Made by a program: the position numbers and the translations under genes
Notes under the pieces: generated by a model
The model's database searches: none
What the model was told of the DNA's origin: nothing
The model's input: only the letters and a program-made list of their open reading frames with translations
In this document: positions 26,382 through 35,710 of the stretch, one piece after another
How positions within the stretch are numbered: position 1 is the stretch's first letter
How the letters are laid out: the number at the start of each line of letters is the position of its first letter
From: Candidatus Aenigmatarchaeota archaeon
GTDB taxonomy: Archaea > Aenigmatarchaeota > Aenigmatarchaeia > CG10238-14
Length of the DNA: 62,196 nucleotides
Direction of reading: 5' to 3'
Assembly: GCA_030018415.1 (NCBI GenBank)
Contig: JASEGC010000006.1
Location: 1 to 62,196, forward strand

Positions 26382-26406
26382 ATAAGGTGTAAAGGAAGAA
26401 ATTAAA

Positions 26407-27126
26407 TTAATGCCTACATATTTCATATTTTATCTTTTTCTTGAAGAATTCTTTTGGGCTGCCCCTGTATTTTATTTCCCCTGCTTCAAGAACATATACA
26501 GTATCAGCAAACTTCTTTACCATATCTATTTCATTAGTAGCAAGAACGATCGTGATTTTATTTTTTTTATTAAGCTCATTGAATTTTCTTATCATGATAC
26601 GTTTTGATTCAGGATCTAATTCGCTCAATGCCTCATCTAAAACAAGTAATTCTGGTTCTATCACAAGAGCTCCAGCAATAGCAACCTTTTTCTTTTCACC
26701 ACCACTTAAATAACGTGGAATCTTATTTTTTAGGTATTCTATCTTTAACTCCTTAATTATCTTCTCTACCCTTTTCTTGACTTCTTTTTTACTTAATCCA
26801 TAATTCATTGGAGAGAAAGCAATATCATCCCATACGGTCGGTCCAATCAGCTGTTCATCGACATTTTGAAAAACTACTCCAATCCTCCTCACGACTTTTT
26901 TAAAATTCTTACAAGGATTCAGCCCAAAAACTTTTATTTCACCTTCAGTAGCCTTTAAAAGACCGATGATATGATGAAGTAATGTCGTTTTACCAGAGCC
27001 GTTAGGACCTATCAAGACGACTTTTTCTCCTCTGTGAACAACAAATGACAAACCACATACAGATACTTCTGTTTTATCCGGGTATACATGTTTTAAGCAA
27101 TCTACCTTAACAATCTCCTCTTTCAT
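26407..27126 (-). CDS. cbiO: Cobalt/nickel ECF transporter ATPase
   Basis: A 239-aa ABC ATPase energising the adjacent CbiM/CbiQ membrane complex. Walker A GPNGSGKTTL, Q-loop VFQNVDEQL, signature LSGGEKKKVAIAGAL and Walker B LLVLDEALSELD are present. It overlaps cbiQ by 4 bp and is the last gene of cbiM-cbiQ-cbiO. Confidence 0.92.
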   Translation of the reverse strand: MKEEIVKVDCLKHVYPDKTEVSVCGLSFVVHRGEKVVLIGPNGSGKTTLLHHIIGLLKATEGEIKVFGLNPCKNFKKVVRRIGVVFQNVDEQLIGPTVWDDIAFSPMNYGLSKKEVKKRVEKIIKELKIEYLKNKIPRYLSGGEKKKVAIAGALVIEPELLVLDEALSELDPESKRIMIRKFNELNKKNKITIVLATNEIDMVKKFADTVYVLEAGEIKYRGSPKEFFKKKIKYEICRH

Positions 27127-27815
27127 ACAAACATCCCTAATAGTATAATCAATCCAATTCCTATTAACAATAAGTCTCTGGGAGCAAACTCATGTTCTCT
27201 AAAACAGTAAACTTTCCCCTTGAATCCTCTTATCCTCAAAATATTGTAAATTCTTTCACTCTTCTCAATAGATAAAATAAACAGAGATCCTATTAACATT
27301 CCTATATTCTTCATTCTCTTAATTAGACTGCCAGAATATCCACCCCTGATTTTTATTGCCTTCAACTTCATTTCTATTTCATCCAAAAGTAGAAAAAAGA
27401 ATCTATAACTCAAGAACATGATCGATGCTAATGTAGTAGAAATCCTGTTAAAGATTGAGAATATTTCTGGGTAGGGTGTCGTACAAATTATCAGGAGCAT
27501 CAATAATGATGCAGACATGGCCTTTAAAGTAGTTTGAATGGGAAGTAACCCGTAACCTATCTGACTCACTGCAAATAAAGAAGCAAAGAATACTAAGAAT
27601 AGAGACCACTTTAAGATCTTCAAAAAAGGCAGCTTCGCTACTATAATCAGGATGAATATCGTAGAAACTATGAACAAAAGGTTGATTAATGACTTCGTCA
27701 GCAATATTGAAGATAAGACTAAAACAAGAAAGATTAATTTGGAAATTATAGAAGAACGATGGATTATGCTATCTATACTGTTCGAATAATAATCAATAAG
27801 ATAGATCGAGCTCAT
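27123..27815 (-). CDS. cbiQ: Cobalt/nickel ECF transporter transmembrane protein
   Basis: A 230-aa EcfT-type membrane subunit with about five helices and the coupling region with A-R-G type motifs (AIKIRGGY and ILRIRGFKGK) that contact the ATPase. It overlaps cbiM and cbiO on both sides. Confidence 0.9.
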   Translation of the reverse strand: MSSIYLIDYYSNSIDSIIHRSSIISKLIFLVLVLSSILLTKSLINLLFIVSTIFILIIVAKLPFLKILKWSLFLVFFASLFAVSQIGYGLLPIQTTLKAMSASLLMLLIICTTPYPEIFSIFNRISTTLASIMFLSYRFFFLLLDEIEMKLKAIKIRGGYSGSLIKRMKNIGMLIGSLFILSIEKSERIYNILRIRGFKGKVYCFREHEFAPRDLLLIGIGLIILLGMFV

Positions 27816-28465
27816 TTTCCCCTCTCTAACAAATCAGGTTTAATTTTTCTAATGTATTGAACGAGAGAACCTGTTATTAAAGCTTCTAATGCAGCTCCGA
27901 TAACAGCTATGGGGAGTGTTATTAATATAAAGGTCGGTAAAGAAACTTGAAGACGTTCCATCTCTTTATGATGATGTAAAAATTCTGCTGGATTAACTGT
28001 AGAGATAGCAACCGCGCCGATAACTAAGAAAGCCGAACAAACTAATGCAAAAAACGTCGAAATACTCGCTGTCATAAAATAATTTTTTGACAATTTATGT
28101 AAAGTTTTGAACAAAAGAATTCCTATTATTGCCTCGAACCAGAGTATGATCGTGTTTAATCCTACTATAGTTAAGCCACCATGACCGAATGATGCAAGAA
28201 TCAAGTTCACGACAAAAGAAGCTATTAAGGAAAAATACATACCAACCATTAGTCCTGAAAAAACACTCAAGTTTATGTGGAATGGAATGCCAAGAGGTAT
28301 CGACATCACGATTAACATGACCGCAACCATCATCGCCGTTAATGGTATTTTCTTTATATCCTTCTTTGTTTTATACAGGGTTATAGCTAGAAAAACAAAC
28401 GTTACCAAATATCCGCTTCCCCAAAACCAAATCGGCAATACCCCATCTGGTATGTGAATGTGCAT
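27812..28465 (-). CDS. cbiM: Cobalt/nickel-specific S component CbiM/NikM
   Basis: A 217-aa membrane protein beginning MHIHIPDGVLP, the N-terminal metal-binding signature in which the amino terminus and His residues coordinate Co or Ni. It has about six helices and a HHHKE loop near residue 170. No CbiN or NikN/L partner is seen, so the metal remains open. Confidence 0.92.
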   Translation of the reverse strand: MHIHIPDGVLPIWFWGSGYLVTFVFLAITLYKTKKDIKKIPLTAMMVAVMLIVMSIPLGIPFHINLSVFSGLMVGMYFSLIASFVVNLILASFGHGGLTIVGLNTIILWFEAIIGILLFKTLHKLSKNYFMTASISTFFALVCSAFLVIGAVAISTVNPAEFLHHHKEMERLQVSLPTFILITLPIAVIGAALEALITGSLVQYIRKIKPDLLERGK

Positions 28466-28487
28466 ACGAAAATATTCTTAGATTTTT

Positions 28488-28840
28488 CTATATTAAAGTT
28501 TTGAATAGTATTTTTCGATTTCCCCAGTCTGTTCTCAAGATTTCTTTCATTCCTAGATTGTACAAAGCAGAAGCTGGATGGTACATCGGGATGATCTTAG
28601 CTTGGAGGAGAAGATTATTGACTTGAAAAATTTTTCCGTGTATTTTAAACATGCTTTCTGATTTAAACCCAAATTTTTGAAGGATGTAAGTGGTTGCTAT
28701 ATTACCTAAAGTAATAATTATTCTTGGTTTAATGATTTCTATCTGTTTATCCAGATAAGGTGTACAAGCCTCGATCTCTTCTAGAGTTGGATTATTATCT
28801 GGAAGATAACATTTGATGATATTAAAAATGGATTAACAAC
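28488..28840 (-). pseudogene. Family 4 uracil-DNA glycosylase, C-terminal fragment
   Basis: The minus strand reads IFNIIKCYLPD, TLEEIEACTPYLDKQIEIIK, ITLGNIATTYIL and the active-site IPMYHPASALYN. These are the second half of a family 4 UDG. The N-terminal half with the FeS Cys and GEAPG motif is absent. Instead, the sequence is joined directly to a truncated MinD-like ATPase near 28835, indicating a deletion junction. Confidence 0.7.
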
Positions 28841-29117
28841 ATACTTCCCATCTATCTTTTTTATTGCCTGAAATTTACACACTTCCAGGATGTTGCCATC
28901 CAAAGCTTTTTTGATCGATTATCTCTGCCTTTTCTGAAGTTGATATCTTTTCTTTTTCGTCATAATCGGTTATTCCTAACCATAACCCCAGATTGGGAGC
29001 ATCAACATCACAGTCGCATGCGACAATTTTTTTATTCTTAGAGAAAAGCAAGGCTAGAGAGCTGGCTAACATAGACTTTCCGACGCCACCCTTTCCTGAT
29101 GCAACTACTATTTTCAT
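28835..29117 (-). pseudogene. MinD-type ATPase with ferredoxin insert (COG1149), truncated copy 1
   Basis: The N-terminus has the deviant Walker A ASGKGGVGKSMLAS and CDCDVDAPNLGLWLG. After about 70 residues the frame breaks in the first iron-sulfur motif. The following codons in another frame (EVCKFQAIKKIDGKYVVNP) are the continuation of the ferredoxin insert. It then runs into the UDG fragment. Several bases of the Cys motif are missing, and about two thirds of the protein is lost. Confidence 0.65.
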
Positions 29118-29467
29118 TATTCATGCCCACTCTCTTTACAAGCTTCTTCCAATTCTCTTAATCTATCTTTATTCTCGATTATTTCTTTAACAGTTTCGTA
29201 GTCTCCTGTTTCTATTCTAATGTTATTCGATCTGAGCAGATTAACAGCTCTTGGCCCCATCCCCAAAGCAAACACAACATCTGGTTTATACTTCAACATA
29301 TTCTCTGCTGGTCTTCCGAACCCACCGAAATGCTCACTCTTGTTTTCTATTATTTCTAACTGGTCAGTCTCTGAATCATACAGAGCGAAATAGGGGGTTC
29401 TACCGAAGTGAGGAGACACTCTCGATTCTTTGCCTCTATTCTCTAAAACCGGGATTAGTATTCTCAT
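29117..29467 (-). CDS. NifX/dinitrogenase iron-molybdenum cofactor-like protein
   Basis: A 116-aa small domain (COG1433 type): RILIPVLENRG...SPHFGRTPYFALYD, then GGFGRPAENML and GMGPRAVNLL. Such proteins bind iron-sulfur or Fe-Mo precursors and are regularly paired with MinD/ferredoxin ATPases, as here, flanked on both sides by broken COG1149 genes. It overlaps both neighbours by a few bases. Confidence 0.85.
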   Translation of the reverse strand: MRILIPVLENRGKESRVSPHFGRTPYFALYDSETDQLEIIENKSEHFGGFGRPAENMLKYKPDVVFALGMGPRAVNLLRSNNIRIETGDYETVKEIIENKDRLRELEEACKESGHE

Positions 29468-30282
29468 ATTAAACTCACCACCCCTTTCAAGTTTTTTTCA
29501 CAATAAGCTTTAACCAATTCTTCTGAGTAAGGAATTTCTATTGAAATCCTAATTTTGAATTTTTTAGCAATTTTTTCTATGAGTTTTTTATTCCCAACAT
29601 CAGCTTTATTCAAGACGATTTCTGACAGGACTTTTATCTTTTGAAGTAGTTTAAGTATCAAACTCAAATCATGTGCACCAAGCGGAGTAGGTTCTGTTAC
29701 TGCATAGGCCTTATCAACATCTAACAAAGCTTGAAACACTACAATGTGTTCCAGGAGCGGTATCAAAAATTATGTAATCAGCTTTTCTATCTTCTGCAAA
29801 TTCTATTGCCCTTTCTTTGACTTCCGAAACTATGGGACCCGTCTCAGTAATTCCAGGCTTAGACCTTCCTGTAATGAGCCAAAAATTATCATTAACTCTG
29901 TTGATAAAGGATTCTCCAGATTTTTCTTGTTTAGTTTTTATAGCCTTGTTGGGACAAACTATCATACATGCTCCACAAGCAGTGCAGAGATCATAGATAA
30001 ACACAGGGTATTTATCCTTAACCCAGAAGATAGCATTCTCTTTACAAGTCTTGGAACATATACCACACTTGACACATTTTCTCTTATCTAGAACAGGATA
30101 TTCTTGATGGATATTTTCTGATTTTTCAATTTCTGGTTTAAGATCAAATAATCGTTTGGACACTCAACATCGCAATCACACAAAACAACTTTTTTATTCT
30201 TGGATAGTTTATACGCTAAGAGAATTGCAAAAGTTGATTTACCTACTTCTCCCTTCGTTCCAGTAGATGCTATTTTTTCCAA
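29464..30282 (-). pseudogene. MinD-type ATPase with ferredoxin insert (COG1149), copy 2, frameshifted
   Basis: Three overlapping frames reconstruct one protein. They are the P-loop TKGEVGKSTF and CDCDVECPND, a ferredoxin insert (CVKCGICSKTC...CTACGACMIVCP), then IIFDTAPGTHCSV, and a C-terminal ATPase part with VTEPTPLGAHDL. Frames shift near 30120-30150 and near 29745 (GTGTTTCAAG), each by one or two bases. Sequence on either side is well conserved, so decay is recent or the changes are errors. Confidence 0.7.
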
Positions 30283-31040
30283 GGTTCAGGCCTCCTTCTC
30301 AAGTATTCATCCACATCGAGAACTTCAACTTTTGGTCTTTCAGCTTCGTAAACAGTAATTACATTCAATCCTTCAAACTCGGATTTTATTTTTCTTATTT
30401 CTCCCGAGTTTAGCGGTTTAATAGGAGAGTATCTTAAAGGAGTGTCAATCTGAACTTCGTCTGGTCGTATCTCTCTAGCTAAATTTGCCAAATCAGACGC
30501 ATAACCCTTGTTTTTATCGATGAACATTATCTGAAGGGCAAACTTTTCATTAAATTCCTTTCTAACAGTTTTGATTCCATCCAATATTCTATCAAATGTT
30601 ATCCCTTCCACAGGTCTATTTATTTCTCTGAGTAGTCTTTCATTCGGAACGTCTAACTTCGCAACTATAAAATCTAATTTGGATAGATTCTTTTTTACTT
30701 CTTTTCTCGAAAAGAGTGAAGAGTTTGTCAATATCGCAATGGGTATGTTGCCAAGTCCTCTGATTACATCTATCGCCTGGCCAAGATTCGAAGCTAAAGT
30801 AGGTTCACCCATCCCAGAAAAAGTGATATAATCTACTTTTACTTTGTTTATTACTTCGCTGAGATCTTTTTCGAGTCTCTTTACACTTATAAATTCCTGT
30901 AACTTGGATGTTTTATTTTTCGTTCGACCTAGTTGACAGTAGACACAATCGAAAGAACAGGTCTTCTCTCTGGCTATTACATCAATACCTAACGATCTTC
31001 TCAAACGCCAAGAAGGTACAGGACCATAAACAGTTTTCAT
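30270..31040 (-). CDS. Radical SAM protein (COG0731-like)
   Basis: A 256-aa protein with the radical-SAM Cys triad in KTCSFDCVYCQLG (near residue 30) and the FSGMGEPTLA motif. It starts YGPVPSWRLRRSLGID, characteristic of a widespread archaeal/bacterial family of unknown substrate. It overlaps the start of the COG1149 pseudogene by 13 bp. Start is taken at the fourth codon of the longer frame. Confidence 0.82.
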   Translation of the reverse strand: MKTVYGPVPSWRLRRSLGIDVIAREKTCSFDCVYCQLGRTKNKTSKLQEFISVKRLEKDLSEVINKVKVDYITFSGMGEPTLASNLGQAIDVIRGLGNIPIAILTNSSLFSRKEVKKNLSKLDFIVAKLDVPNERLLREINRPVEGITFDRILDGIKTVRKEFNEKFALQIMFIDKNKGYASDLANLAREIRPDEVQIDTPLRYSPIKPLNSGEIRKIKSEFEGLNVITVYEAERPKVEVLDVDEYLRRRPEPWKK

Positions 31041-31051
31041 CTTAATCAATT

Positions 31052-31444
31052 TTAACTCTTTCCGAGATATTCTTTTAATCTTGATTCCAAGATAGGCATT
31101 GGCTGAACACCTACAATTCTATCGACGAGTTTACCTTTCTTGAAGATGAGTAGATTAGGTATGGCCATTATATCGAATCTTTTGGCTATTGCCATGTTTT
31201 CATTAACATCCAGTTTTCCAAAAACAATCTTTCCCTTGTATTTCTTGGCAAGTTCCTCTATCATAGGAGCTATCATTCTACAAGGAGCACACCAAACAGC
31301 CCAGCAATCTATCAAGATGAGAGGATATTTGTGAATTATCGAATCAAAATTCTTGTCCGTTACTTCAATTGGTTTATCTGGATATTGAGACTTTTTCATT
31401 AATTCATTAAGTTTTCTTTTTTTTATCTCTTCTAATTCGCTCAT
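31052..31444 (-). CDS. trxA: Thioredoxin-like protein
   Basis: A 130-aa thioredoxin fold with the redox motif WCAPCR (about 49-54) and the cis-proline region MAIPNLLIF. About 25 charged residues precede the domain. It is followed by the radical SAM gene 3 bp away. The likely role is disulfide reduction in the cytosol. Confidence 0.92.
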   Translation of the reverse strand: MSELEEIKKRKLNELMKKSQYPDKPIEVTDKNFDSIIHKYPLILIDCWAVWCAPCRMIAPMIEELAKKYKGKIVFGKLDVNENMAIAKRFDIMAIPNLLIFKKGKLVDRIVGVQPMPILESRLKEYLGKS

Positions 31445-31472
31445 AATATCATCACCATTATCTCATTCATTT

Positions 31473-32024
31473 TCATTTCATATACTTCAAAACAATATCT
31501 CTTTCTTTAACTCCCAAATCAGAGGCTATAATCCTGTATTTAGTTATTAGAATAAAGAATATATCATTGAATTGACTTAAGCCCTCGTAGTTTGCTTGAC
31601 CTTTGGCAATAGTTATATCATGATCCTTTATCCATGATTCAACTTCTTTAGAATTCAAGCTTGGGCCGGTATTTGTGTCTCTGTTTGTCGTAATCCTAAA
31701 TTCAACGTTCGGAATTTTATCCATTCCTATATACTTGGCATCTTTGAGTGTAGCATCATTTATTACTGGGCCACCTTTCACGATAAGAGTAATTTTTAAG
31801 TTTTGGTTGATTCCGATTTTCTTGCGGAATTCCAGAATAGTTTCCAGCAAGAGTTTGTCAAAAACTATTTCACCAGTGTTATCGACAAAATACAGAAGAT
31901 TATTTGCTTTCTTTATTTTTTCTTTGAATATCTGATAATCGTCTATAGCAAATTCCCTATTCAAAACATCTCCAATCGTTTTTTTCAACATCAAATTTAC
32001 AACTGCCGTTTGTGCCCAGTACAC
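31473..32024 (-). pseudogene. DUF89/ARMT1-like protein, 5' truncated
   Basis: The 183-aa frame begins with unrelated residues and joins the DUF89 fold at about residue 18: FAIDDYQIFKEKIK, LLYFVDNTGEIVFDKLL, VKGGPVINDAT, then ANYEGLSQF and DLGV. Complete family members are about 280-290 aa and begin with a CIPC-type region that is absent. A GTG start is possible, so a short product could still be made. Confidence 0.6.
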
Positions 32025-32102
32025 GTTAACACATCGAAAAATGGCGTATTAGCCCGGGTGGATTTAAATCTTTTTCTATTCATAATACTTCTTAGTGATA
32101 AA

Positions 32103-32522
32103 ATGTCTAAAGCATGGAAGAGGGCAAAGGAACTTATAGATAGTTTGGAAAACTATCCTCGAATCGTTAAGGAGGTAGAACTCAAAAGGGTTGCAGAAAC
32201 ATACAAACAAGGCGATTTTAAACCAGATTTATATCTTGCAGGTGAGAATGAGAATACTCCAGACCTAATTGGTATGTGGCTCGGAGGACTACAACCCCTT
32301 CTCAGTAAAGAAAGATACGATAAACTTTTATCGCTTGCTAAAGAAAGAGATTTAAGAGTCAAAGTTGATGAAGGATCACGCAGGGTTTGGTTATATACTC
32401 GAGATAAGAAACGAGTAGGATATATTGACAATACATCCTTTGCGACGGCAGACTCACAGTTATTTGAAGAAATAGGAATAAAATTATATGGCTTCAGAAA
32501 GCATCCAAAGCTTTTAATGTAG
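32103..32522 (+). CDS. Hypothetical protein, 139 aa
   Basis: Soluble, charged protein that I do not recognise. Start MSKAWKRAKELID at 32103, shortly after an AT-rich promoter-like stretch (GATTTAAATC). A longer frame from 31803 is not needed. No known motif is visible; the C-terminal half is rich in aromatic and basic residues. Confidence 0.6.
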   Translation: MSKAWKRAKELIDSLENYPRIVKEVELKRVAETYKQGDFKPDLYLAGENENTPDLIGMWLGGLQPLLSKERYDKLLSLAKERDLRVKVDEGSRRVWLYTRDKKRVGYIDNTSFATADSQLFEEIGIKLYGFRKHPKLLM

Positions 32523-32548
32523 TTCTAATCATCTGTAATCTTCTCATG

Positions 32549-32573
32549 CAAATCAACCTTATATGCAGCAGAA
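32549..32573 (+). repeat. Repeat A, left copy
   Basis: AATCAACCTTATATG followed by GCAGCAGAAC-like sequence; the right copy at 34633-34657 differs at a few positions. Same orientation, 2.1 kb apart. Confidence 0.65.
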
Positions 32574-32750
32574 CTGTTAAATCAAAGAGTTACTCTGGAT
32601 TTTTCTGGTGCGATTCAAGTTTTATGGATTTGAGGAAGTTGTTTATCAACCGTCTGTATAAAATAAGTTCATTTTTTGATTATGCAAAATTACGAAGTCA
32701 TCCACATATCTAAGATAAAATTTAGCCTTAAGAATGTGCTTTACATAGTA

Positions 32751-32781
32751 ACGTTTCAGCGTCATGGTCTTGGGGAAACTT
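32751..32781 (+). repeat. Repeat B, left copy
   Basis: Contains CGTCATG and TCTTGGGGAAACT. It matches 34329-34359 over 31 bp with two mismatches, same orientation. Together with repeat A it brackets the ATPase gene in the order A-B-gene-B-A. Confidence 0.75.
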
Positions 32782-32942
32782 ACATTTATGAATAATTGAA
32801 GAATATTAGACAGAAAATTTTAAGCATAATAGAGTTGCTTGTGTAAAAATCTTTAGAAATAAGCTCAAAACCAGCTTAGAATTTTTCTTTATTTTGATAA
32901 CATTAGTAAAATTTAAATATTGTTAAAAATACTAATATTAAT

Positions 32943-34229
32943 ATGAAAAGGGAAGAGATATACCCTAGAAGTATTTTGCCAAACTTATTGAAATGGCTGG
33001 ATAGAAGAGAAGCGTATGCAATTAAAGGACCAAGGCAATCTGGTAAGACAACCCTTCTGAAGATTTTAGAAAAGGAATTAGAAAAGAAAAAGAAGAATGT
33101 AGTGTTCCTGAACTTCGAAGATCCAGACATACTAGAAGCATTCGAAAAAAGCCCTAAAGAATATATTAACACTTTCTTGACAAAGTCCGGAAGATATTAC
33201 TTTTTGATGGACGAATATCATTATGTAAAAGAACCTGGAAAAAAACTCAAGCTATTGTACGATACTTTCGAAAATGCAAAGTTTATAGTTACTGGCAGCT
33301 CGTCCTTAGAGTTGAGTGGAGCTATGGCAAGGTTTTTAGTTGGAAGGGTCTTTTTCTTTGAGTTATTCCCATTCAGCTTTTATGAGTTCTTAGTCGCAAA
33401 AAATCCAAGATTGACTAGAATCTACGAGGAAAGGAATAGGAAAATCAAGGAATTCCTACTGAAAGGCAAAATTGAAATCAAAGAAGACATTTTTTTGAAG
33501 GAGTTTATCCCGTTTTTGAACGAATATATAATTTTTGGAGGCTATCCTGCTGTAATAAAATCGGGAGACTTTGAAACAAAAAGAACTATATTGAAAAACA
33601 TTTACGACACTTACATCTCAAAGGATGTTGTAGAATTTCTCAAAATCAGCGATGCATTCAAATACAGGGCTATAGTTAGAACATTAGCAGCTTTAGTAGG
33701 GAATCTGTTAAATTATAACGAAATCTGCTCAACTTGTCAGAGCTATTACAAAGAAGTTAAGAGAATAATTTCTATACTGTTCGAAACTTATATAATAAGT
33801 CTGATCCAGCCATTCTATAGAAACCCGATAACAGAGCTTAAAAAAGTTCCAAAAGTATTTTTCCTCGATTTAGGCTTAAGGAATTATGTGATAGATAATT
33901 TTAATTCGATTGAAAGAAGAACAGATGTTGGAGCAATTGTTGAGAATTTCGTTTTCTTAAGCTTGAGAAACATGTTTCCGGAAAAAACGATAAACTACTG
34001 GCGAACCATAGCAAAGGCTGAAGTTGATTTTGTGCTTAGATTGAATGACAAAATCATACCAGTAGAAGTTAAATACCAAACATTTAAAAAACCAAAAATT
34101 TCAAGAGGTTTCAGAAGTTTTATTGAGAGCTATAAGCCAGACATAGCATTGGTGATTACAAAGAATTTTTGGGGTAAAACAAAAGTTGGTAAGACTGCTA
34201 TTTTATTTGTTCCTGTATGTTATCTATAA
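32943..34229 (+). CDS. AAA-14/DUF4143 ATPase
   Basis: A 428-aa protein of the large archaeal/bacterial AAA_14 plus DUF4143 group. It shows Walker A GPRQSGKTTLL (about 29-39), Walker B YYFLMDEYHYV, sensor TGSSSLEL, and C-terminal FLDLGLRNYV and a nuclease-like AEVDFVLR...PVEVKYQ. These genes are often strain-variable or mobile. Here it is isolated and framed by direct repeats on both sides. Function is unproven; a PD-(D/E)xK-like C-terminus suggests DNA-related activity. Confidence 0.85.
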   Translation: MKREEIYPRSILPNLLKWLDRREAYAIKGPRQSGKTTLLKILEKELEKKKKNVVFLNFEDPDILEAFEKSPKEYINTFLTKSGRYYFLMDEYHYVKEPGKKLKLLYDTFENAKFIVTGSSSLELSGAMARFLVGRVFFFELFPFSFYEFLVAKNPRLTRIYEERNRKIKEFLLKGKIEIKEDIFLKEFIPFLNEYIIFGGYPAVIKSGDFETKRTILKNIYDTYISKDVVEFLKISDAFKYRAIVRTLAALVGNLLNYNEICSTCQSYYKEVKRIISILFETYIISLIQPFYRNPITELKKVPKVFFLDLGLRNYVIDNFNSIERRTDVGAIVENFVFLSLRNMFPEKTINYWRTIAKAEVDFVLRLNDKIIPVEVKYQTFKKPKISRGFRSFIESYKPDIALVITKNFWGKTKVGKTAILFVPVCYL

Positions 34230-34328
34230 TTCTGTTGGCTTATTAAAATCTACTCCTTTAGATAAGCTCAAAGTTATATGATTTTATCTAAACTAGATTC
34301 GTTAAGACTCCTTGCGAAAGCTGGGAAT

Positions 34329-34359
34329 ACGTTTCGGCGTCATGCTCTTGGGGAAACTA
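34329..34359 (+). repeat. Repeat B, right copy
   Basis: See the left copy at 32751-32781; lies 100 bp downstream of the ATPase stop. Confidence 0.75.
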
Positions 34360-34387
34360 GGTATAGAATCGTCTTTAAACTTTATTT

Positions 34388-34610
34388 TTATTTTACCATT
34401 TCTTTTGTGGCTTCTTCTGGATTTTTTAGTTTATAGATTCTTTTTCTAGAATCTTTGGGATCTGATTTTATCATCAACCAATCATGTTTTCTGAGTTGAG
34501 AGAGAACAACTAACTAAATTTTCATCTTTTTCATTCAATTCTTTAAAGGCTTCTTCATGTCTGAATTCTTTATCTCTGAATCTATTCCAGAGCTTTGAAT
34601 ATCTGCACAT
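34388..34610 (-). pseudogene. Small HTH-type protein with a 4-bp duplication frameshift
   Basis: The minus strand reads LWNRFRDKEFRHEEAFKELN in one frame and LSQLRKHDWLMIKSDPKDSR then KRIYKLKNPEEATKEMVK in another. The frame breaks at TTAGTTAGTTG, where removing one AGTT unit restores a continuous 73-aa protein. The second half resembles a winged helix (SQLRKHDWL, then a basic wing). Confidence 0.6.
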
Positions 34611-34632
34611 CAACGAACTGTAACAAAGCATA

Positions 34633-34657
34633 AAATCAACCTTATATGTAACAGAAC
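34633..34657 (+). repeat. Repeat A, right copy
   Basis: See the left copy at 32549-32573; lies just before the end of purM. Confidence 0.65.
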
Positions 34658-34663
34658 CAAGAT

Positions 34664-35710
34664 TTAAATCAATATGCTAATAACTCCTGTTGAAGTTTTA
34701 ATCTTCACGTCTTTCTCTTTAACAACTTTTCCAATTCTTTTTGCCCTAATTCCGTATCTTTCAGAAATATTTACGACTTTTTTAGTTTCATCCTCAGGAA
34801 CAACAACGCAGAACCCAATACCGCAATTAAAAGTTCTGTATAACTCCCTGTCAGAAATGTTACCTTTTTCCTGAATTAACTTGAATATCTTCGGCAATTC
34901 GGGCATGGTATCTAACAAAAACCCAACTCCAGCCCTCTCGCCAACCCTCATCAACTTAGAGAAGGCACCACCAGTTATGTTCGCTAATCCATGAACTTCA
35001 CAATTTTTTATTATCTCAAGAACAGGTTTAACGTAGATTTTCGTCGGTATCAACAGCTCCTCACCCATTGTTTTTCCCAATTCCTCAACAAAGTCGTGAA
35101 CTTTATATTTGGAAAAAAGAACTTTCCTAGCTAAAGTATATCCGTTGCTATGCAACCCACTGCTCTCTAAGCCGATTACAACATCACCAACTTTCATTTT
35201 TTCTCCAGTTATAATTTTACTCCTGTCAACAACCCCAACTACCATACCCACGAGATCATACTCATTTAACACGTCTGGCATTGTAGCCGTTTCACCACCA
35301 ACTAAGGCCATTTCTGCAATTTCACATCCTTTTACCAATCCGCTGATAATGTCTTGTACAACTTTCGAATTTAGTTCTCTTCCCCCAATATAATCTATCA
35401 TTGCTATCGGCCTGGCTCCAACACATATTAGGTCGTTTGCACACATACCCACACAATCTAAGCCAACTGTTCTAAAGTCATTCATTAGTCTGGCAATAAT
35501 CATTTTTGTTCCTACTCCATCGACATGCATGGCGAGGTATGAATTCTTCAATCCAACGTCGATTATTCCAGCATAATGTCCTTTCACATCAATGGGTTTA
35601 CAAAACTCTGATTTTTTCCACGTAGACACTATTAATTTCCAAATCTTTGATACAATCTCTTTATGTTTATTGATGTCGATGCCGACCTTAGAGTACGTAA
35701 TTTCATTCAT
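34664..35710 (-). CDS. purM: Phosphoribosylformylglycinamidine cyclo-ligase
   Basis: Forms AIR in purine synthesis. The protein of about 348 aa shows ITYSKVGIDI at the N-terminus, HVDGVGTKMIIA, VGMCANDLICVGARP, MALVGGETATMPD and GLHSNGYTLARKV. The start at 35710 (MNEITYS) is preferred; the longer frame is out of family. The start overlaps the end of a 44-codon ORF that resembles a PurM N-terminus. Confidence 0.93.
   Translation of the reverse strand: MNEITYSKVGIDINKHKEIVSKIWKLIVSTWKKSEFCKPIDVKGHYAGIIDVGLKNSYLAMHVDGVGTKMIIARLMNDFRTVGLDCVGMCANDLICVGARPIAMIDYIGGRELNSKVVQDIISGLVKGCEIAEMALVGGETATMPDVLNEYDLVGMVVGVVDRSKIITGEKMKVGDVVIGLESSGLHSNGYTLARKVLFSKYKVHDFVEELGKTMGEELLIPTKIYVKPVLEIIKNCEVHGLANITGGAFSKLMRVGERAGVGFLLDTMPELPKIFKLIQEKGNISDRELYRTFNCGIGFCVVVPEDETKKVVNISERYGIRAKRIGKVVKEKDVKIKTSTGVISILI

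Larger units (their letters stand above)
32523..32942. other. Left flank of the AAA-ATPase cassette, no gene
   Basis: About 420 bp without a supported ORF. It contains two segments (32549-32573 and 32751-32781) that recur on the other side of the ATPase gene. The last 60 bp are very AT-rich (ATTTAAATATTG) and suit a promoter for the ATPase. Confidence 0.5.

Noticed and set aside
29700-30163. BHB intron to explain the frameshifts in MinD copy 2
   Set aside because: No 3-4-3 motif at the shift points gives a sensible protein; one- or two-base indels are simpler.
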